Source: Axinella damicornis (lineage: Eukaryota; Porifera; Demospongiae; Axinellida; Axinellidae). Taken from it: a stretch of DNA of 64,000 nt. The notes beneath the pieces are model-generated. The model was given only the letters and a program-made list of their open reading frames with translations. It had not been told where the DNA came from and did not search any database. Each line of letters starts with the position of its first letter. Position 1 is the stretch's first letter. Where the stretch lies: NCBI GenBank assembly GCA_963931865.1, contig OZ007512.1:4057121-4121120 (forward strand). Direction: 5' to 3'. The translations under genes were made by a program, and so were the position numbers. This document shows, one piece after another, positions 32,832-43,293 of this stretch.

Positions 32832-33717
32832 CATGTAGCCGGACCAGGAAGCGAACCTATTCCTCTGGACAGCAGACTTTGATGCTTCATTCTGCTACGA
32901 TTAATTAGATATGCCATGCATTGTTGATATTCTGTACGTTTTTCTTTCTAGGGCGGTGTTGGGGGCCCCCTCTGTCCCCCCCTAGTACCGCCAGTGCTGA
33001 TTATAGACCCTCCCCCACCACCAAAAAAAAACCTACGGAGAGGGAGGGTCTAGCAGCTAGACTACCCCCTGATATACCCCAACGTTGAGTGGAACAGGAG
33101 TTTCGCACTGGTCTGAAATGACCTTTACAATGAGGTCTATATACAAGTCCTGCAGGCTTCGGCACAACATGTGATGAACATGGATGAGAGAATGTTATAT
33201 GGTGTACACTCAAAAATTTCCCTCCCTCCCTCCCTCCCTCCCTCCCTCCCTCCCTCCCTCCCTCCCTCTCTCCCTCCCTCCCTCCCTCCCTCTCTCCCTC
33301 CCTCCCTCCCTCCCTCCCTCCCTCACTCCCTCCCTCCCTCCTACCCTCCTAACCTCCTACCCTCCTAACCTCCTAACCTCCTAAGCACTCCCTCTCTGCA
33401 TGGCACAAATAAGTTAGACTGTCTCTACGGGCTAGAGGAAGAGATAAAATTCCATTACAAATGATGCCTACAAATATTATTGTTAGCTACATGGAGGAGT
33501 TTCTGGTTGTCCATATTCGGTGTGATCCAAGGATGGCCTTTCTGCTGACATCCCGTAGAAACCTGAGTTTGTTTTCCAGGTTGCAATTCTCAAGATTGTC
33601 CCTCCCTCATCCCTCCCTCACTCCATCCTTCCCTCCCTCCGTCCCTCCCTCCTGCCGTCCCTCCCTCCCTCTGTCCCTCCGTCCTTCCCACCCATCTTTG
33701 TCACACAACACATGCAG
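32832..33717. repeat. (CCCT)n tracts and spacer
   Basis: Pyrimidine microsatellites of the CCTCCCTC type at about 33218-33345 and 33598-33690 give serine/proline/leucine-only ORFs. The second lies just before a recognisable phosphatase exon and may be its intron polypyrimidine tract. Nothing else is assignable. Confidence 0.8.
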
Positions 33718-34350
33718 TCTGGAGGGACTGTTTTACAAGTATGGCGTGGATGTGATTCTGGAGGCGCACGAGCACTCGTACGAGCATCTGTGGCCAGTGT
33801 ACAACATTTGAGCAGGTGACTGCCACCAACTGCACTGACCCCAAGGCTCCAGTGCACCTCATCTCTGGCACTGCCGGCTGCAATGAGAGTCTGGGAGAGT
33901 GCATCAACCCCATGCTAGGGCCGAGGGGTAGTAAGTGCTACTGCAAAACACCTGTTGTGTCTTATGCATGCACCGTAGATTATTTTATCATACCCAGGCG
34001 AGGCTAGAACATTTCATACTAAATCAGTGGAACCTGTCTATAGCAGTCACCCATGGGACCAGTATTTCCAGTATTGCTAGTATACATCACAGTACATTAC
34101 AGTATACACCTCATGCAGTAACAGTGCATACATACAATGGTGGGACATCTGCAACCCATGCCCTCTCCACTAGGTCCCTGGTCGGCCTACAGGTCATGGT
34201 GGCTGAAGCGACATGGATGTGGGAGGCTGAAGGCAGTGAACAGGACCCACTTACTCTGGGAGCAACTAGGTTGTTGCTGATGATCTCCGAGTTGAGGACA
34301 GCATCTGGATTGTACAACACGAACACGGGCCTTTTGGAACGTGATCAGAG
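33718..34350 (+). pseudogene. Purple acid phosphatase (ACP7-like), C-terminal fragment, broken
   Basis: After CATGCAG the frame encodes LEGLFYKYGVDVILEAHEHSYEHLWPVYN, which carries the metal-binding HxH of the GHxH-like motif typical of purple acid phosphatases; these are secreted or lysosomal metallophosphoesterases. The frame then stops, and homology resumes in another frame (TDPKAPVHLISGTAGC, about 33836-33890). A third segment near 34286-34345 encodes VEDSIWIVQHEHGPF, like the family C-terminus. Two frame changes without plausible introns mark it as degraded or mis-sequenced. The N-terminal half is not found upstream. Confidence 0.7.
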
Positions 34351-34393
34351 AGGTGCATTTGATTTACTCTAGCTGCAACAATGTTGTGTTTCG

Positions 34394-34950
34394 CTATATC
34401 GATATGCAATTGACGTACTGTGATACATCAACATAATTATAGTAAGCTGAAGGGCTGGTCATTTTTATATTGTGAATCACAATGTTAGCCCTGATCTGAT
34501 CCACATTCCACCAACAGGACACATGACTGTGCATATCATCTTCAACACTCCAGTAGTGTCCATGTATTTCCCTTCCGCTCAACAGCTTGCCTGGATACTT
34601 GATCCCAGCTGGGGTCTCCGCAGACCTTAAAGAAGGTGAAGAGCACCTTGAGAATGGGACGACAGTATGTTGTTTAGCAAACTGAAGTCTACTCTTGGCA
34701 GTACACTCTGGATTTCTGCACAAGGAGGGCATGGAGTTTAAAGTCGTCCTACCTGGCACCATGTTTGTGTAGCATGTGCCCAGTCTCTGCCCAACAGTTG
34801 TGACAGAAATCATCTTCAGTGGTAGAGTGAGCTCACTAGGCACACATTCAGAGGAGTTGTCTTGCGAGTGTATCTGGATGCTGTCCCTGCTTTTTCTTCC
34901 ATGGGTACCAGGAGATTGACGACAGTCTGCCGCAACTGCTTTGAGAAGCT
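34394..34950 (-). other. Possible exons on the minus strand, unassigned
   Basis: Reading minus from an acceptor-like CTGTAG near 34950, a frame encodes about 65 residues including ELTLPLKMISVTTVGQRL and ends at a donor-like GTAGGA near 34757. An open stretch continues to a stop at 34394. The family is not recognised and the segment may be chance; further exons upstream were not found. Confidence 0.25.
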
Positions 34951-35829
34951 ACAGAAACATGAAGGTTTAAGTTAGCCACTAGTGCAAAACAGTACGGCTG
35001 GTATGCAGAAGTAACATGCTTGATCTGATCATGAAGATTTCAAATGTCCATCCACCGGAGAGAGTTTCTGAGCTCATTTGTAGAATTAACGACAGACATT
35101 TCATATATCCAAGGATGCACACTCAGGAGATAACTCGGTGGTTTACACATCAACACAGCATGGAAGTCGTTAACTTGTCTCATCTCCCCACTAGCTCCTT
35201 ATCAGAGGTAGCTATATAGCTAGTTGTAAGGACTCACTCCATTCCCAGTACTCTCAAGCTTCAAGTTGTCTCCAGAGTTGTGTGTCACGAAGAAGCTCAG
35301 GTAACTAACAGTAGAAATAACCCACTCTATAGCTACTCAGTGAGACTATACACTTTGAAAGAAAAACATGGCTGGCCTACCCATGCCAGCCTCAGGTTCT
35401 TCACAACTTGTACTCCAAATCCTTGGAAATTAATATAGCTACACATCACAACACAATGCTCTGAGATCCAGAACTGGGCAGTACTGACTTCTTCTAAAAC
35501 CATGGTAGTTGTCTCAGTGGGGGTAATGGCCTAAGCATAGTGGATATCTACTTTCCTCTCTCTCTCTCTTCAACCACGGAAGGAAACACTAGTTTCGAGG
35601 ACAAGGAACTTATCTTCCTCTCTCTTTCACCCTCCCTCCACGTAGCTAAGCCTACACAGCACCCAATACTTGCGTACAAATGGTTCCCCATCACCTAGCT
35701 CCGACCTAAAGCTCGATCTCAGACCCAACGCCTTCAAACTTAGCTAAAATCCCAAACGGTGTCAGTGCTTAGCCTACTTCCATACCGCGTACCGTAGGCT
35801 ACCGTACAGCGTCAAGTACAAGTTCAAAG
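34951..35829. other. Spacer
   Basis: No supported gene. It contains CTCTCTCT-type short repeats near 35554 and 35610. Confidence 0.4.
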
Positions 35830-36080
35830 ATGGAGGAGCGCCAGTGGCAGAGGGCCAACTATAGGAGGGCAATGGCATCCAGAAAAACGACAGAGACGGA
35901 AACATGCTCACCATTGGGAACAGCTTACGCGTGCACACCTGCTCGCTGCACTGGCGGGCAGTTCCCGCCAGATTTTGAACCAATCAAATTAGAGTCAGGT
36001 AACCGGCCGGGTGCGCGTGCAGGAATGCATGCACGCGTTTGCCAGCAGACTTCCGCGAGTATATAAAGCGAGTCAAATTG
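35830..36080 (+). promoter_or_regulatory. TATA/CCAAT promoter-like region with E2F-like palindrome
   Basis: GGCGGGCAGTTCCCGCC (about 35953-35969) is a near-palindrome with two E2F-like half sites. AACCAATCAAATTA follows at about 35978, and TATATAAAG at 36060-36068 sits about 80 bp downstream. The order CCAAT then TATA points to transcription on the plus strand. No recognisable CDS follows before the G-rich minisatellite and the Ty3 insertion. A 78-codon ORF (35830-36066, MEERQWQRANYRR...) overlaps the block and could be a first exon of an unknown gene. Confidence 0.4.
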
Positions 36081-36814
36081 TCTCCTAGCCATTCGGGCTT
36101 AGGTTTAGCTCAGGTGAGGTTAAGGTGAGGTGAGCCCTCACCCTAACTTTACCCTTGCTGCATCTTCGCCCAGGGGCTTGGGAGCATGGTGGGTGGGGTG
36201 CATGGGGGGTGGGGAGCATGGGGGGTGGGGAGCATTGGGGGGTGGGGAGCATTGGGGGGTGGGGAGCATGGGGGGTGGGGAGCATTGGGGGGTGGGGAGC
36301 ATAGGGGTGGGGTGCATGAGTGGGGTGTGCATGGGGGTGGGGCATGAGGGTGGGAGCGGGGGTGGGGTGCATGAGAGGGGTGTGCATGGGGGTGGGAGCA
36401 TATGGGGATGGGAGTGGGTGGTAGGGTGCATGAGAGGGGTGTGCATGAAGGTGGGGGTGTTCACCCTAACCCCAAGCTAGCCCTAATGTTCACCGTAACC
36501 CATGCACATGATAGCTGTAGGTAGGGGCTATTGTTGTCCAAAGGTAGTCTTTCTTGTTTCAAAAACTGTGTAATGTTTGCTGAAGTGGTAGTCACTTGCA
36601 ATTGTGTGTCACCTGTTAACTTAATTAAGTGTTCAAACAGTGCATCACAAATTTCTCCGAGAATGTTACGCTACCTCTTCAGCAAGCATTGCATTGCTAA
36701 CAATTTCCTCTGAGAATGTCACATTCGATACTATAGTACTGCCAATTTGTAAGCAAATCTAGCTGGGAATTGCTGCACTGAGTTTAGCAGCTCTGTGAGA
36801 ATCTGTGTTGTACC
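36081..36814 (+). repeat. G-rich minisatellite (GGGGAGCATGGGGGGTG type) and spacer
   Basis: About 36180-36460 holds repeated units of GGTGGGGAGCATTGGGG, then GGGGTGCATGAGxGGGG. Repeated G4 runs give strong G-quadruplex potential on the plus strand. Flanks carry CCCTAAC-like and GGTGAGGTGAG palindromic sequence. Glycine/cysteine or proline/histidine ORFs are artefacts. Confidence 0.85.
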
Positions 36815-36987
36815 TGTAGTAGCGGACAGAACTCCTAGCGGACAGAACTCCTATTGATTATGCTAATTGCTGATTATTGATGATTGTACTTGAGCACGTG
36901 TTGCGGATTCAAGTGGGAATTGACTGTTTGTCCTGAGTTCTCATATTGTTGTCTGATTGTTGAGTAAGTCAAGCAACTGTACTTACA
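36815..36987 (+). repeat. 5' LTR, 173 bp
   Basis: It begins TGTAGTAGCGGACAGAACTC; an internal direct repeat AGCGGACAGAACTCCTA occurs twice at the start. It contains a CACGTG E-box-like site. Confidence 0.95.
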
Positions 36988-36988
36988 T

Positions 36989-37006
36989 TGGTGATCCCGA
37001 CGCGAG
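36989..37006 (+). other. Putative tRNA primer-binding site
   Basis: TGGTGATCCCGACGCGAG starts one base after the LTR. TGG matches the CCA end of a tRNA. The tRNA species cannot be decided by eye. Confidence 0.6.
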
Positions 37007-37009
37007 ACA

Positions 37010-37834
37010 ATGACTGAGGAAACGGCACCTAGTACGGCAGCTACCCACATAACAGCAGTGAACATCAAACTGCCGCCATTTTGGCCCTCCGACCCACACG
37101 TCTGGTTCGCGCAAGTCGAGGCACAATTCACCACTAGAGGCATCACTCAGCAGCGGACTAAATTTGATTACATCGTTGCCTCCCTGACACCCGAGTATGC
37201 CACAGAAGTCCGCGACCTCATTCTCACACCACCGACGGAAGCGCCCTACGACACGCTCAAGCAACAGCTAATACAGCGTACAGCCGCCTCTGAGCAGCGT
37301 CGCCTGCAACAACTGTTCAACGCCGAGGAGTTAGGTGATCGCAAGCCAACACAACTCCTGAGGCGTATGCAGCAACTATTGGGTGATAAAGCAGGAGCCA
37401 TGGACAGCTCTTTTCTTCGCGAGCTATTCCTCCAACGTTTGCCAGCAAATGTCCGCATGGTGCTAGCTTCCAGTCCGGACACGAGCAACTTGGAGAACCT
37501 CGCCCAGTTGGCTGACAAAGTTGTGGAGGTTGCTGCACCATCCATCTCCACAGTGAGTGCACCCCGTCTCTCAGACGAAGTTGAACGGCTCCATGCAGAG
37601 GTGGCCAGCCTGAGGAGAGTCGTTGAGTCTCTCCCTCTAACCACAGCAAGCAAGAGGGACCACCCCCGAAGCCAACCCAGTGGTCACTTTCGGAGTCAGT
37701 CTCGAGGTCGATCCCCAAGCCCTCATCCTTCGACGCAACCCTCCATATGTTGGTACCACAGACGATTCGGTGACGAAGCCCGGAAATGCACTCAACCTTG
37801 CTCCTTTTCGGGAAACGACCAGGCCAGCCACTAA
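37010..37834 (+). CDS. gag: Gag polyprotein of Ty3/gypsy element (274 aa)
   Basis: Structural protein that would form the intracellular virus-like particle and package element RNA. The N-terminal half ([20 protein letters not shown], then a helical region to about residue 180) is typical of gag of the Ty3/gypsy K02A2.6-like group. Near the C-terminus [18 protein letters not shown] gives a C-x2-H-x9-C-x3-C cluster, a non-standard zinc-binding knuckle. It starts 22 bp after the 5' LTR. Pol lies in the -1 frame, and a G GGA AAC heptamer sits six codons before the gag stop. Confidence 0.93.
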   Translation: MTEETAPSTAATHITAVNIKLPPFWPSDPHVWFAQVEAQFTTRGITQQRTKFDYIVASLTPEYATEVRDLILTPPTEAPYDTLKQQLIQRTAASEQRRLQQLFNAEELGDRKPTQLLRRMQQLLGDKAGAMDSSFLRELFLQRLPANVRMVLASSPDTSNLENLAQLADKVVEVAAPSISTVSAPRLSDEVERLHAEVASLRRVVESLPLTTASKRDHPRSQPSGHFRSQSRGRSPSPHPSTQPSICWYHRRFGDEARKCTQPCSFSGNDQASH

Positions 37835-37856
37835 TGGCGACGGGTGTCACTGGCCT
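37810..37856 (+). promoter_or_regulatory. -1 ribosomal frameshift signal between gag and pol
   Basis: GGGAAAC at 37810-37816 is in the correct zero-frame register (G GGA AAC). After a 4-nt spacer, AGGCCAG (37821-37827) is perfectly complementary to CTGGCCT (37850-37856), forming a 7-bp stem with a 22-nt loop. A -1 slip here enters the pol frame, which continues open to 40998. Heptamer, spacing and stem fit the standard signal; the short spacer is slightly below the usual 5-9 nt. Confidence 0.75.
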
Positions 37857-40800
37857 ACCTATTAGTCGTCTTTTCTATGTTACTGATCGCTCCTCCGGCC
37901 TCCGACTACTAGTAGACACAGGTGCAGAAGTCAGTGTCATTCCACCCTCAGGTACTGATAGGAAGCGTCCACAGACTAATCTACATCTCCAAGCTGCTAA
38001 CAACACTCCCATCAGGACGTTTGGCAGCCAATCCTTGACCCTAGACTTGGGTCTCCGCAGAAGCTTCAGATGGGTATTCATCATCGCAGATGTCAAACAG
38101 CCCATCCTGGGGGCGGACTTTCTGCGGAATTACAACCTCCTTGTGGACATGCGATACCACAGACTCACAGACTCGCTAACACAGCTTCAAGTCCACGGTA
38201 TTCGGTCCACTAAAGGTTCACCTAGCCCCACCCTCCTCCCTCGGCAACACACAAATGAATACGAGGCTATCCTATCAGAATTCCCCGCAGTCACACAACC
38301 TAATTGTAGAGAGCAGACTGTGAAGCACAGCGTCACCCACCACATTACCACTACTGGTCCTCCTGTCAGCTCACGTCCCAGACGACTCTCTCCAGAACGA
38401 CTGAAAGTTGCTCGGCAAGAGTTTGAGCATATGCTTGAGTTAGGGATTGTACGGCCTTCAGACAGTTGCTGGTCATCACCCCTGCACATGGTGCCGAAAA
38501 AGACGCCAGGTGACTGGCGTCCTTGTGGAGATTACAGGGCACTAAACAATGTGACCATCCCAGACCGATATCCGATTCCCCACATACAGGACTTTACAGC
38601 AACACTTCATGGCTGCAGTATCTTCTCCAAGATCGACTTGGTTCGGGCTTACCACCAGATACCAGTTGAGCCAGCAGATATCCCCAAAACTGCCATCACC
38701 ACGCCCTTTGGGCTCTTCGAGTTTCTGCGAATGCCGTTCGGACTGCGAAATGCTGCTCAAACATTCCAACGGTTCATCGACCAAGTACTGCACGGACTCC
38801 ACTTCTGCTACGCATACATCGATGATCTCCTCATTGCTAGCACATCCCCAGAGGAGCACAAGCAGCACCTACGTCTTGTGCTCGAACGGCTTCACAAGCA
38901 TGGCATTCTCATCAACCCTGCTAAATGTGTCTGGGGTGCAGCACACCTGGAATTCCTAGGAAGCCACGTGAGTGCCAAAGGCATCCAGCCCTTGGAGGAC
39001 AAGGTGCAGATTATCCGAAATTTCCCCCAGCCCGCATCACAGCGCAAACTGCGGGAGTTCCTCGGCCTGGTGAACTTTTACCGCCGTTTCCTCCCCGACT
39101 GTGCTAGAGTTCTGCAGCCCCTTACTCAGCTCCTTTCCAACTGTAAGAGCAGCACCAAGAGCATCGCTTGGAGCAAAGATGCTGAAATGGCTTTCACATG
39201 TATCAAAGAAATGCTAGCCCAAGCTACCCTCCTCGTACACCCCAAACCAGAGGCCCCAACCAATATAATGACAGATGCCTCCGACATGGCTGTTGGAGCT
39301 GTCCTTCAGCAACATATCAAGGGAGAATGGCATCCTATCGCTTACTTCTCAAAGATTTTGAAACCTGCAGAGTCACGGTACAGTGCATTTGACAGAGAGC
39401 TCCTTGCGGTCTACCTGGCCATAAAACACTTCCGACACTTCTTGGAAGGCCGTTCCTTCCAGGTTCTCACAGACCACAAGCCACTTACCTATGCCCTGTC
39501 GTCCCGTCCAGAACAACACTCTCCAAGGCAGGTTCGTCACCTCGACTATATTTCACAATTCACTTCTGACATCCGGCACGTCAAGGGGATAGACAACCCA
39601 GTAGCCGATGCACTGTCCAGAATTTCTCCCATCAATGTGAACTCGCTTGTAACCATTGATTTCGATGCTATTGCACAGGCTCAACAGAGCGATGAGGAAC
39701 TTCGCAAGCTGCAGGCATCACCGTCGTCTCTCGTTCTCCAATCTGTTCCCCTTTCTACTTCCAGTGCTACTATAATATGCGACCTATCGACAGGTACGCC
39801 CCGTCCCTTCATTCCTGCTAGTTTCCGGCATACAGTGTTTGATGCTTTGCACTCTCTTTCACATCCAGGCATCCGTGCAACTCGACATCTCCTCACTACT
39901 CGTTACGTGTGGCCCAGCATCAACAAAGATGTCACCCGGTGGGCACGTGTCTGTCAGCAATGCCAACGTTCCAAAGTGCAGCGTCACACAGTGACCCCTC
40001 TCTCGACCTTTTCAACCCCAGACGCCAGATTTGACTTCATCCACATTGACATTGTGGGCCCACTTCCGCCTTCAGCAGGGTACTCATACCTCCTGACATG
40101 TGTTGACCGGTTTACACGTTGGCCAGAAGCCATTCCAATCTCAGCTATCACAGCTGACACCGTTGCCAAAGCATTCGTTAGTGGGTGGATTTCCAGATTT
40201 GGTGTGCCTTCAACTGTGACGACAGACCGTGGACGCCAGTTTGAGTCAGCCCTTTGGCGAGAATTGATGCAGCTGCTTGGTTCCAAACGGTGCAGGACCA
40301 CTGCCTACCACCCAAGTGCTAACGGTCTAGTTGAGAGATTCCACCGGCAGCTCAAGGCCTCATTGAAGGCTCAGCCTGATCCCACCAAATGGACTGAAGT
40401 ACTCCCATTGGTTTTACTTGGCATTCGCACTGCCTTGAAGGCAGACCTCCAATGCAGCACTGCAGAGCTGGTGTATGGTACAACACTCCGTTTGCCTGGT
40501 GAATTTTTTGACTCAGAATCCTCCACCGCTCTTGCAGATCCAGCGGACTATGTCACCCGGCTCAAGCTTGTTATGTCCAAACTGAAGGCCACACCAGTAA
40601 GGAAGCAGACCCCAAGGAAGACCCACATCCATGGTGACCTCTCTTCATCCACACATGTATTTATCAGACGTGACAGAGTGAAGACATCTCTGCAGAAACC
40701 ATATGATGGGCCCTACAAGGTCCTTGAGCGAGGTGACAAGTATTTCACCGTAGAGGTCAGAGGCAAGCAAGACGTAGTATCTCTGGACCGCTTAAAACCT

Positions 40801-40998
40801 GCCCATATGGACTTGCTACCAACACCACCCAAATCTATATCGACCCCCCCACCAGACCCAAGTCAACAGGTTTCACCACCAACCAGCAAGCCGCCTGAAG
40901 TGTTTACACCAGTGACGACTCGATCAGGCCGGCGTGTTCATTGGCCTGCACGTTTCCTGTCATCCCTCACCTTGTTCACTGGGGGGGGAGTACTGTAG
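37811..40998 (+). CDS. pol: Pol polyprotein of Ty3/gypsy element (protease, RT, RNase H, integrase)
   Basis: Expressed by -1 frameshift from gag; an internal ATG lies at 37786 in this frame but is unlikely to be used. Domains in order: aspartic protease ([13 protein letters not shown]); reverse transcriptase with the YIDD catalytic motif near 38815-38826; RNase H ([12 protein letters not shown]); integrase with an HHCC zinc finger (H..H..CQQC) and a D-D-E core ([21 protein letters not shown]); and a DGPYKVL module at the C-terminus. No chromodomain is visible. All catalytic motifs are intact. The stop codon TAG (40996-40998) lies inside the 3' LTR, so the last codons are specified by the LTR. 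The ORF has no frameshift or premature stop. Confidence 0.95.
40980..40993 (+). other. Polypurine tract
   Basis: A run of nine G followed by AG ends three bases before the 3' LTR, as expected for the plus-strand primer. Confidence 0.75.
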
Positions 40999-41166
40999 TA
41001 GCGGACAGAACTCCTAGCGGACAGAACTCCTATTGATTATGCTAATTGCTGATTATTGATGATTGTACTTGAGCACGTGTTGCGGATTCAAGTGGGAAGT
41101 GACTGTTTGTCCTGAGTTCTCATATTGTTGTCTGATTGTTGAGTAAGTCAAGCAACTGTACTTACA
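40994..41166 (+). repeat. 3' LTR, 173 bp
   Basis: Identical to the 5' LTR except one T-to-G difference at about position 107 of the LTR. Confidence 0.95.
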
Positions 41167-41682
41167 TACCCATCATACACACAGTCAGTTTGTTAAAATA
41201 ATTGCAATGAGAGTAAGGAGGCAGACCATGAGCTTCCTTTGTTGTCAAGAAAAATGCATCACTTGCAGCGATCAAACAATGGAGTTGCTATAGTTCCACA
41301 GAAATGACTGATTACTGACAGTTTGCAGTAGTCTACGTCTCGTGCCCAGCCCCGTCTACGCGCGCCCCGGCCAGCGGGCGTGGACGTCTGGGAACGAGAC
41401 TGCAGTATACATGTATACATATACTAGTAGGGGGCAGGGCCGGCCGGCCGGCCTAGGGCAAAGGGATCGTAATTATTACGTAATCATTTCAGACTAGCTA
41501 GCTAGCTATGTTCGTTCAGCTGCTCTTTTAGTTGGGGCAATCCCAGCCGGAGCAGATCCACCTGGCATACGGCTACTCCCCCTCGCAGATGGTTGTCATG
41601 TGGTCCACATCAGAGAGCTCCTCTTGAGCAGTGCTCTACGGACCCTCTCCTTGTGATGAAGGCAAACGGGGAGTGTCACGAG
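41167..41682. other. Spacer with small hairpin MITE (41332-41402)
   Basis: AGTCTACGTCTCGTGCCCAG and CTGGGAACGAGACTGCAG form an inverted-repeat pair around a GC-rich loop. It belongs to the AGCCTCGTTCCCAG family. GGCCGGCCGGCCGGCC near 41438 is a GC palindrome. No gene. Confidence 0.5.
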
Positions 41683-41800
41683 TTAGTCTAGCGGGCTAGC
41701 CCCTCTAATTTTCCCCAGCACGGATCGACTCACGTGACCGCACGCATACTGAAAGCGATCGAGCGCTGGAGAAAGCGAAGGGCTAGCTTGTTAGACTAGT
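41683..41800. mobile_element. Short MITE, TAGTCTA/GCTAGCCC family, copy 1
   Basis: About 118 bp with imperfect inverted ends (TAGTCTAGCGGGCTAGCCCC left; complement of right TAGTCTAACAAGCTAGCCCT). A second copy lies in intron 1 of the gene at 45213. Confidence 0.6.
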
Positions 41801-41820
41801 CCCGAGTGGGGATTGCTAAA

Positions 41821-41886
41821 GTTCGAGTTCGAGTTCGAGTTCGAGTTCGAGTTCGAGTTCGAGTTCGAGTTCGAGTTCGAGTTCGA
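41821..41886. repeat. (GTTCGA)n array, 11 copies
   Basis: Pure hexanucleotide array preceded by GCTAAA. The complementary array (TCGAAC)n followed by TTTAGTAA is at 44913-44943. Confidence 0.95.
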
Positions 41887-43054
41887 TGTTGGTTCCGCGT
41901 ACCGTTCCAGGCCAAGATGGCCGTGTACGTCCGAGCAGAACTTGCCAAATCATGAGAACGGATCACAGCATGCTCTGGAGGAGGCGTGAACCTCTGTCGT
42001 GTGTGCTAATACCGATGAGCTGTCCGTTACTGTTGGAGGTGCGACGAACCCAGGGTGGCTACGTCAGACAAATATAGCTAGCTACCCTAGTATGTATGTA
42101 GAGTCTATCTATTGGCAGACAGTTCCAGGTGGAAAGATAATGACTGTCACCTTTATGCTGCTGTCGTTTGAGTGTGCAACGTATAGGAACAGCCCAGCTA
42201 CTCAGAGGTAAAGTGATTTGTCAGACATTGCACGTTCTCAAGTAATTTTGTTTCAGATAGCTACATGACGATGATCATGACACCATGTTCCTTACCTTCA
42301 GGAGCCTGTAGACTCGACAAGAATCTTGAACTTGTAGACAAGCATTACAGTAGCTCACCATTAGGTCCACATGTAATACAACACACTCAGTCTGGAGGAA
42401 GGTAGCTGATGTAGTCAGTATTATGTACACTGCCTAGATTCTTCAATAGACATGCAATTAATACCTGCAAGCATGTGACTTTTGATTGGCTAATCACATG
42501 TTGTGACAGTATTGCAAGGCCATTGGAAGATATTCCATGAAGGGATGAATTGGCACATGACTTTGTCCTGTATTCTGATTGGTTGTTAGTTTGCCCATCC
42601 CACAGATGTCAGACAAGTGCATGTGAAAGCTTACTTCATACTTCACACAATACTGGTTCTCATAACTGCTCTCTGTGTGGTGACACTAACACCTAGGTGA
42701 TGGGACAGGTCAGTGGGAAGCATCTGTTACTGTGACAACTCACATGGCATGCAGCATTCCATTTGAACAAGCATTTTCATTAGCTGTCCAACAAAGATGT
42801 TCTTTTAATTTCCGATCACATAGTACTACATAGATACAGCAGTATAGCTATACATTAAACCAGCAAATGTGCAACAGAGAAATTTTGGGTGTTGTGGTTG
42901 CAGAAGAATACTCGTAGGCTAAGGAACTTGCTTGTATGAAGTGCATGCACACCACGCACACACAGCAACAAAACAAAATGAAGTGTTCACTGAGTCTGCT
43001 CATCAATATTAATCATTCAGCTACACTAGATACAGCAGTAGCTATATTTAAATA
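41887..43054. other. Spacer with imperfect direct repeat (about 42870-43020)
   Basis: No gene is supported. The last 150 bp (GTATGAAGTGCATGCACACC ... GAGTCTGCTCATCAATATTA) recur imperfectly at 44413-44545 beyond the Crypton-like gene. Confidence 0.5.
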
Positions 43055-43220
43055 CTAGTTAAAGTACCGCTGCGAGTGCACTACGGGAAATATTGCACGC
43101 GGGCGTGGTCGAGAGGCTAATATAGCACGAGGCGAAGCCGAGTGCTATATTTGCCTCGAGACCACGCCCGCGTGCAATATTTCCCGTAGTGCACGAGCGT
43201 AAGCGGTACTTTAACTGGTT
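43055..43220. mobile_element. Near-perfect palindromic foldback element, 166 bp
   Basis: The left arm from CTAGTTAAAGTACCGC through GGGAAATATTGCACGCGGGC to ATATAGCAC pairs with the right arm ending GCGGTACTTTAACTGG. Arms are about 70 bp and the loop is GAGGCGAAGCCGA. It lies just upstream of the Crypton-like gene and could influence its expression. The outer ACTAGTTAAAGTACC/GGTACTTTAACTGG ends resemble MITE termini. Confidence 0.75.
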
Positions 43221-43293
43221 TATTGCTACGTATACGGAACGCTATTTCCGGTCAAGCATTTCAAACGCTCGCCAAAAGCAGACTGCTGTAAAG

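Larger units (their letters stand above)
36815..41166 (+). mobile_element. Complete Ty3/gypsy LTR retrotransposon, 4352 bp
   Basis: Two 173-bp LTRs (36815-36987 and 40994-41166) start TGTAGTAG and end TTACA, giving TG...CA ends. They differ at one position (GGGAAT versus GGGAAG). TACC precedes the left LTR (36811-36814) and follows the right LTR (41167-41170): a 4-bp target duplication. A primer-binding-like TGGTGATCCCGACG follows the 5' LTR and a G9-AG polypurine tract precedes the 3' LTR. Gag and pol ORFs are open. All parts are consistent with a recent, possibly active insertion. Confidence 0.95.

Noticed and set aside
36085..36480. PHPHAPHP / GGGEHWG ORFs
   Set aside because: G-rich minisatellite read in several frames.
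37246..37850. Minus-strand ORFs opposite gag
   Set aside because: Shadows of the gag/pol frames of the Ty3 element.
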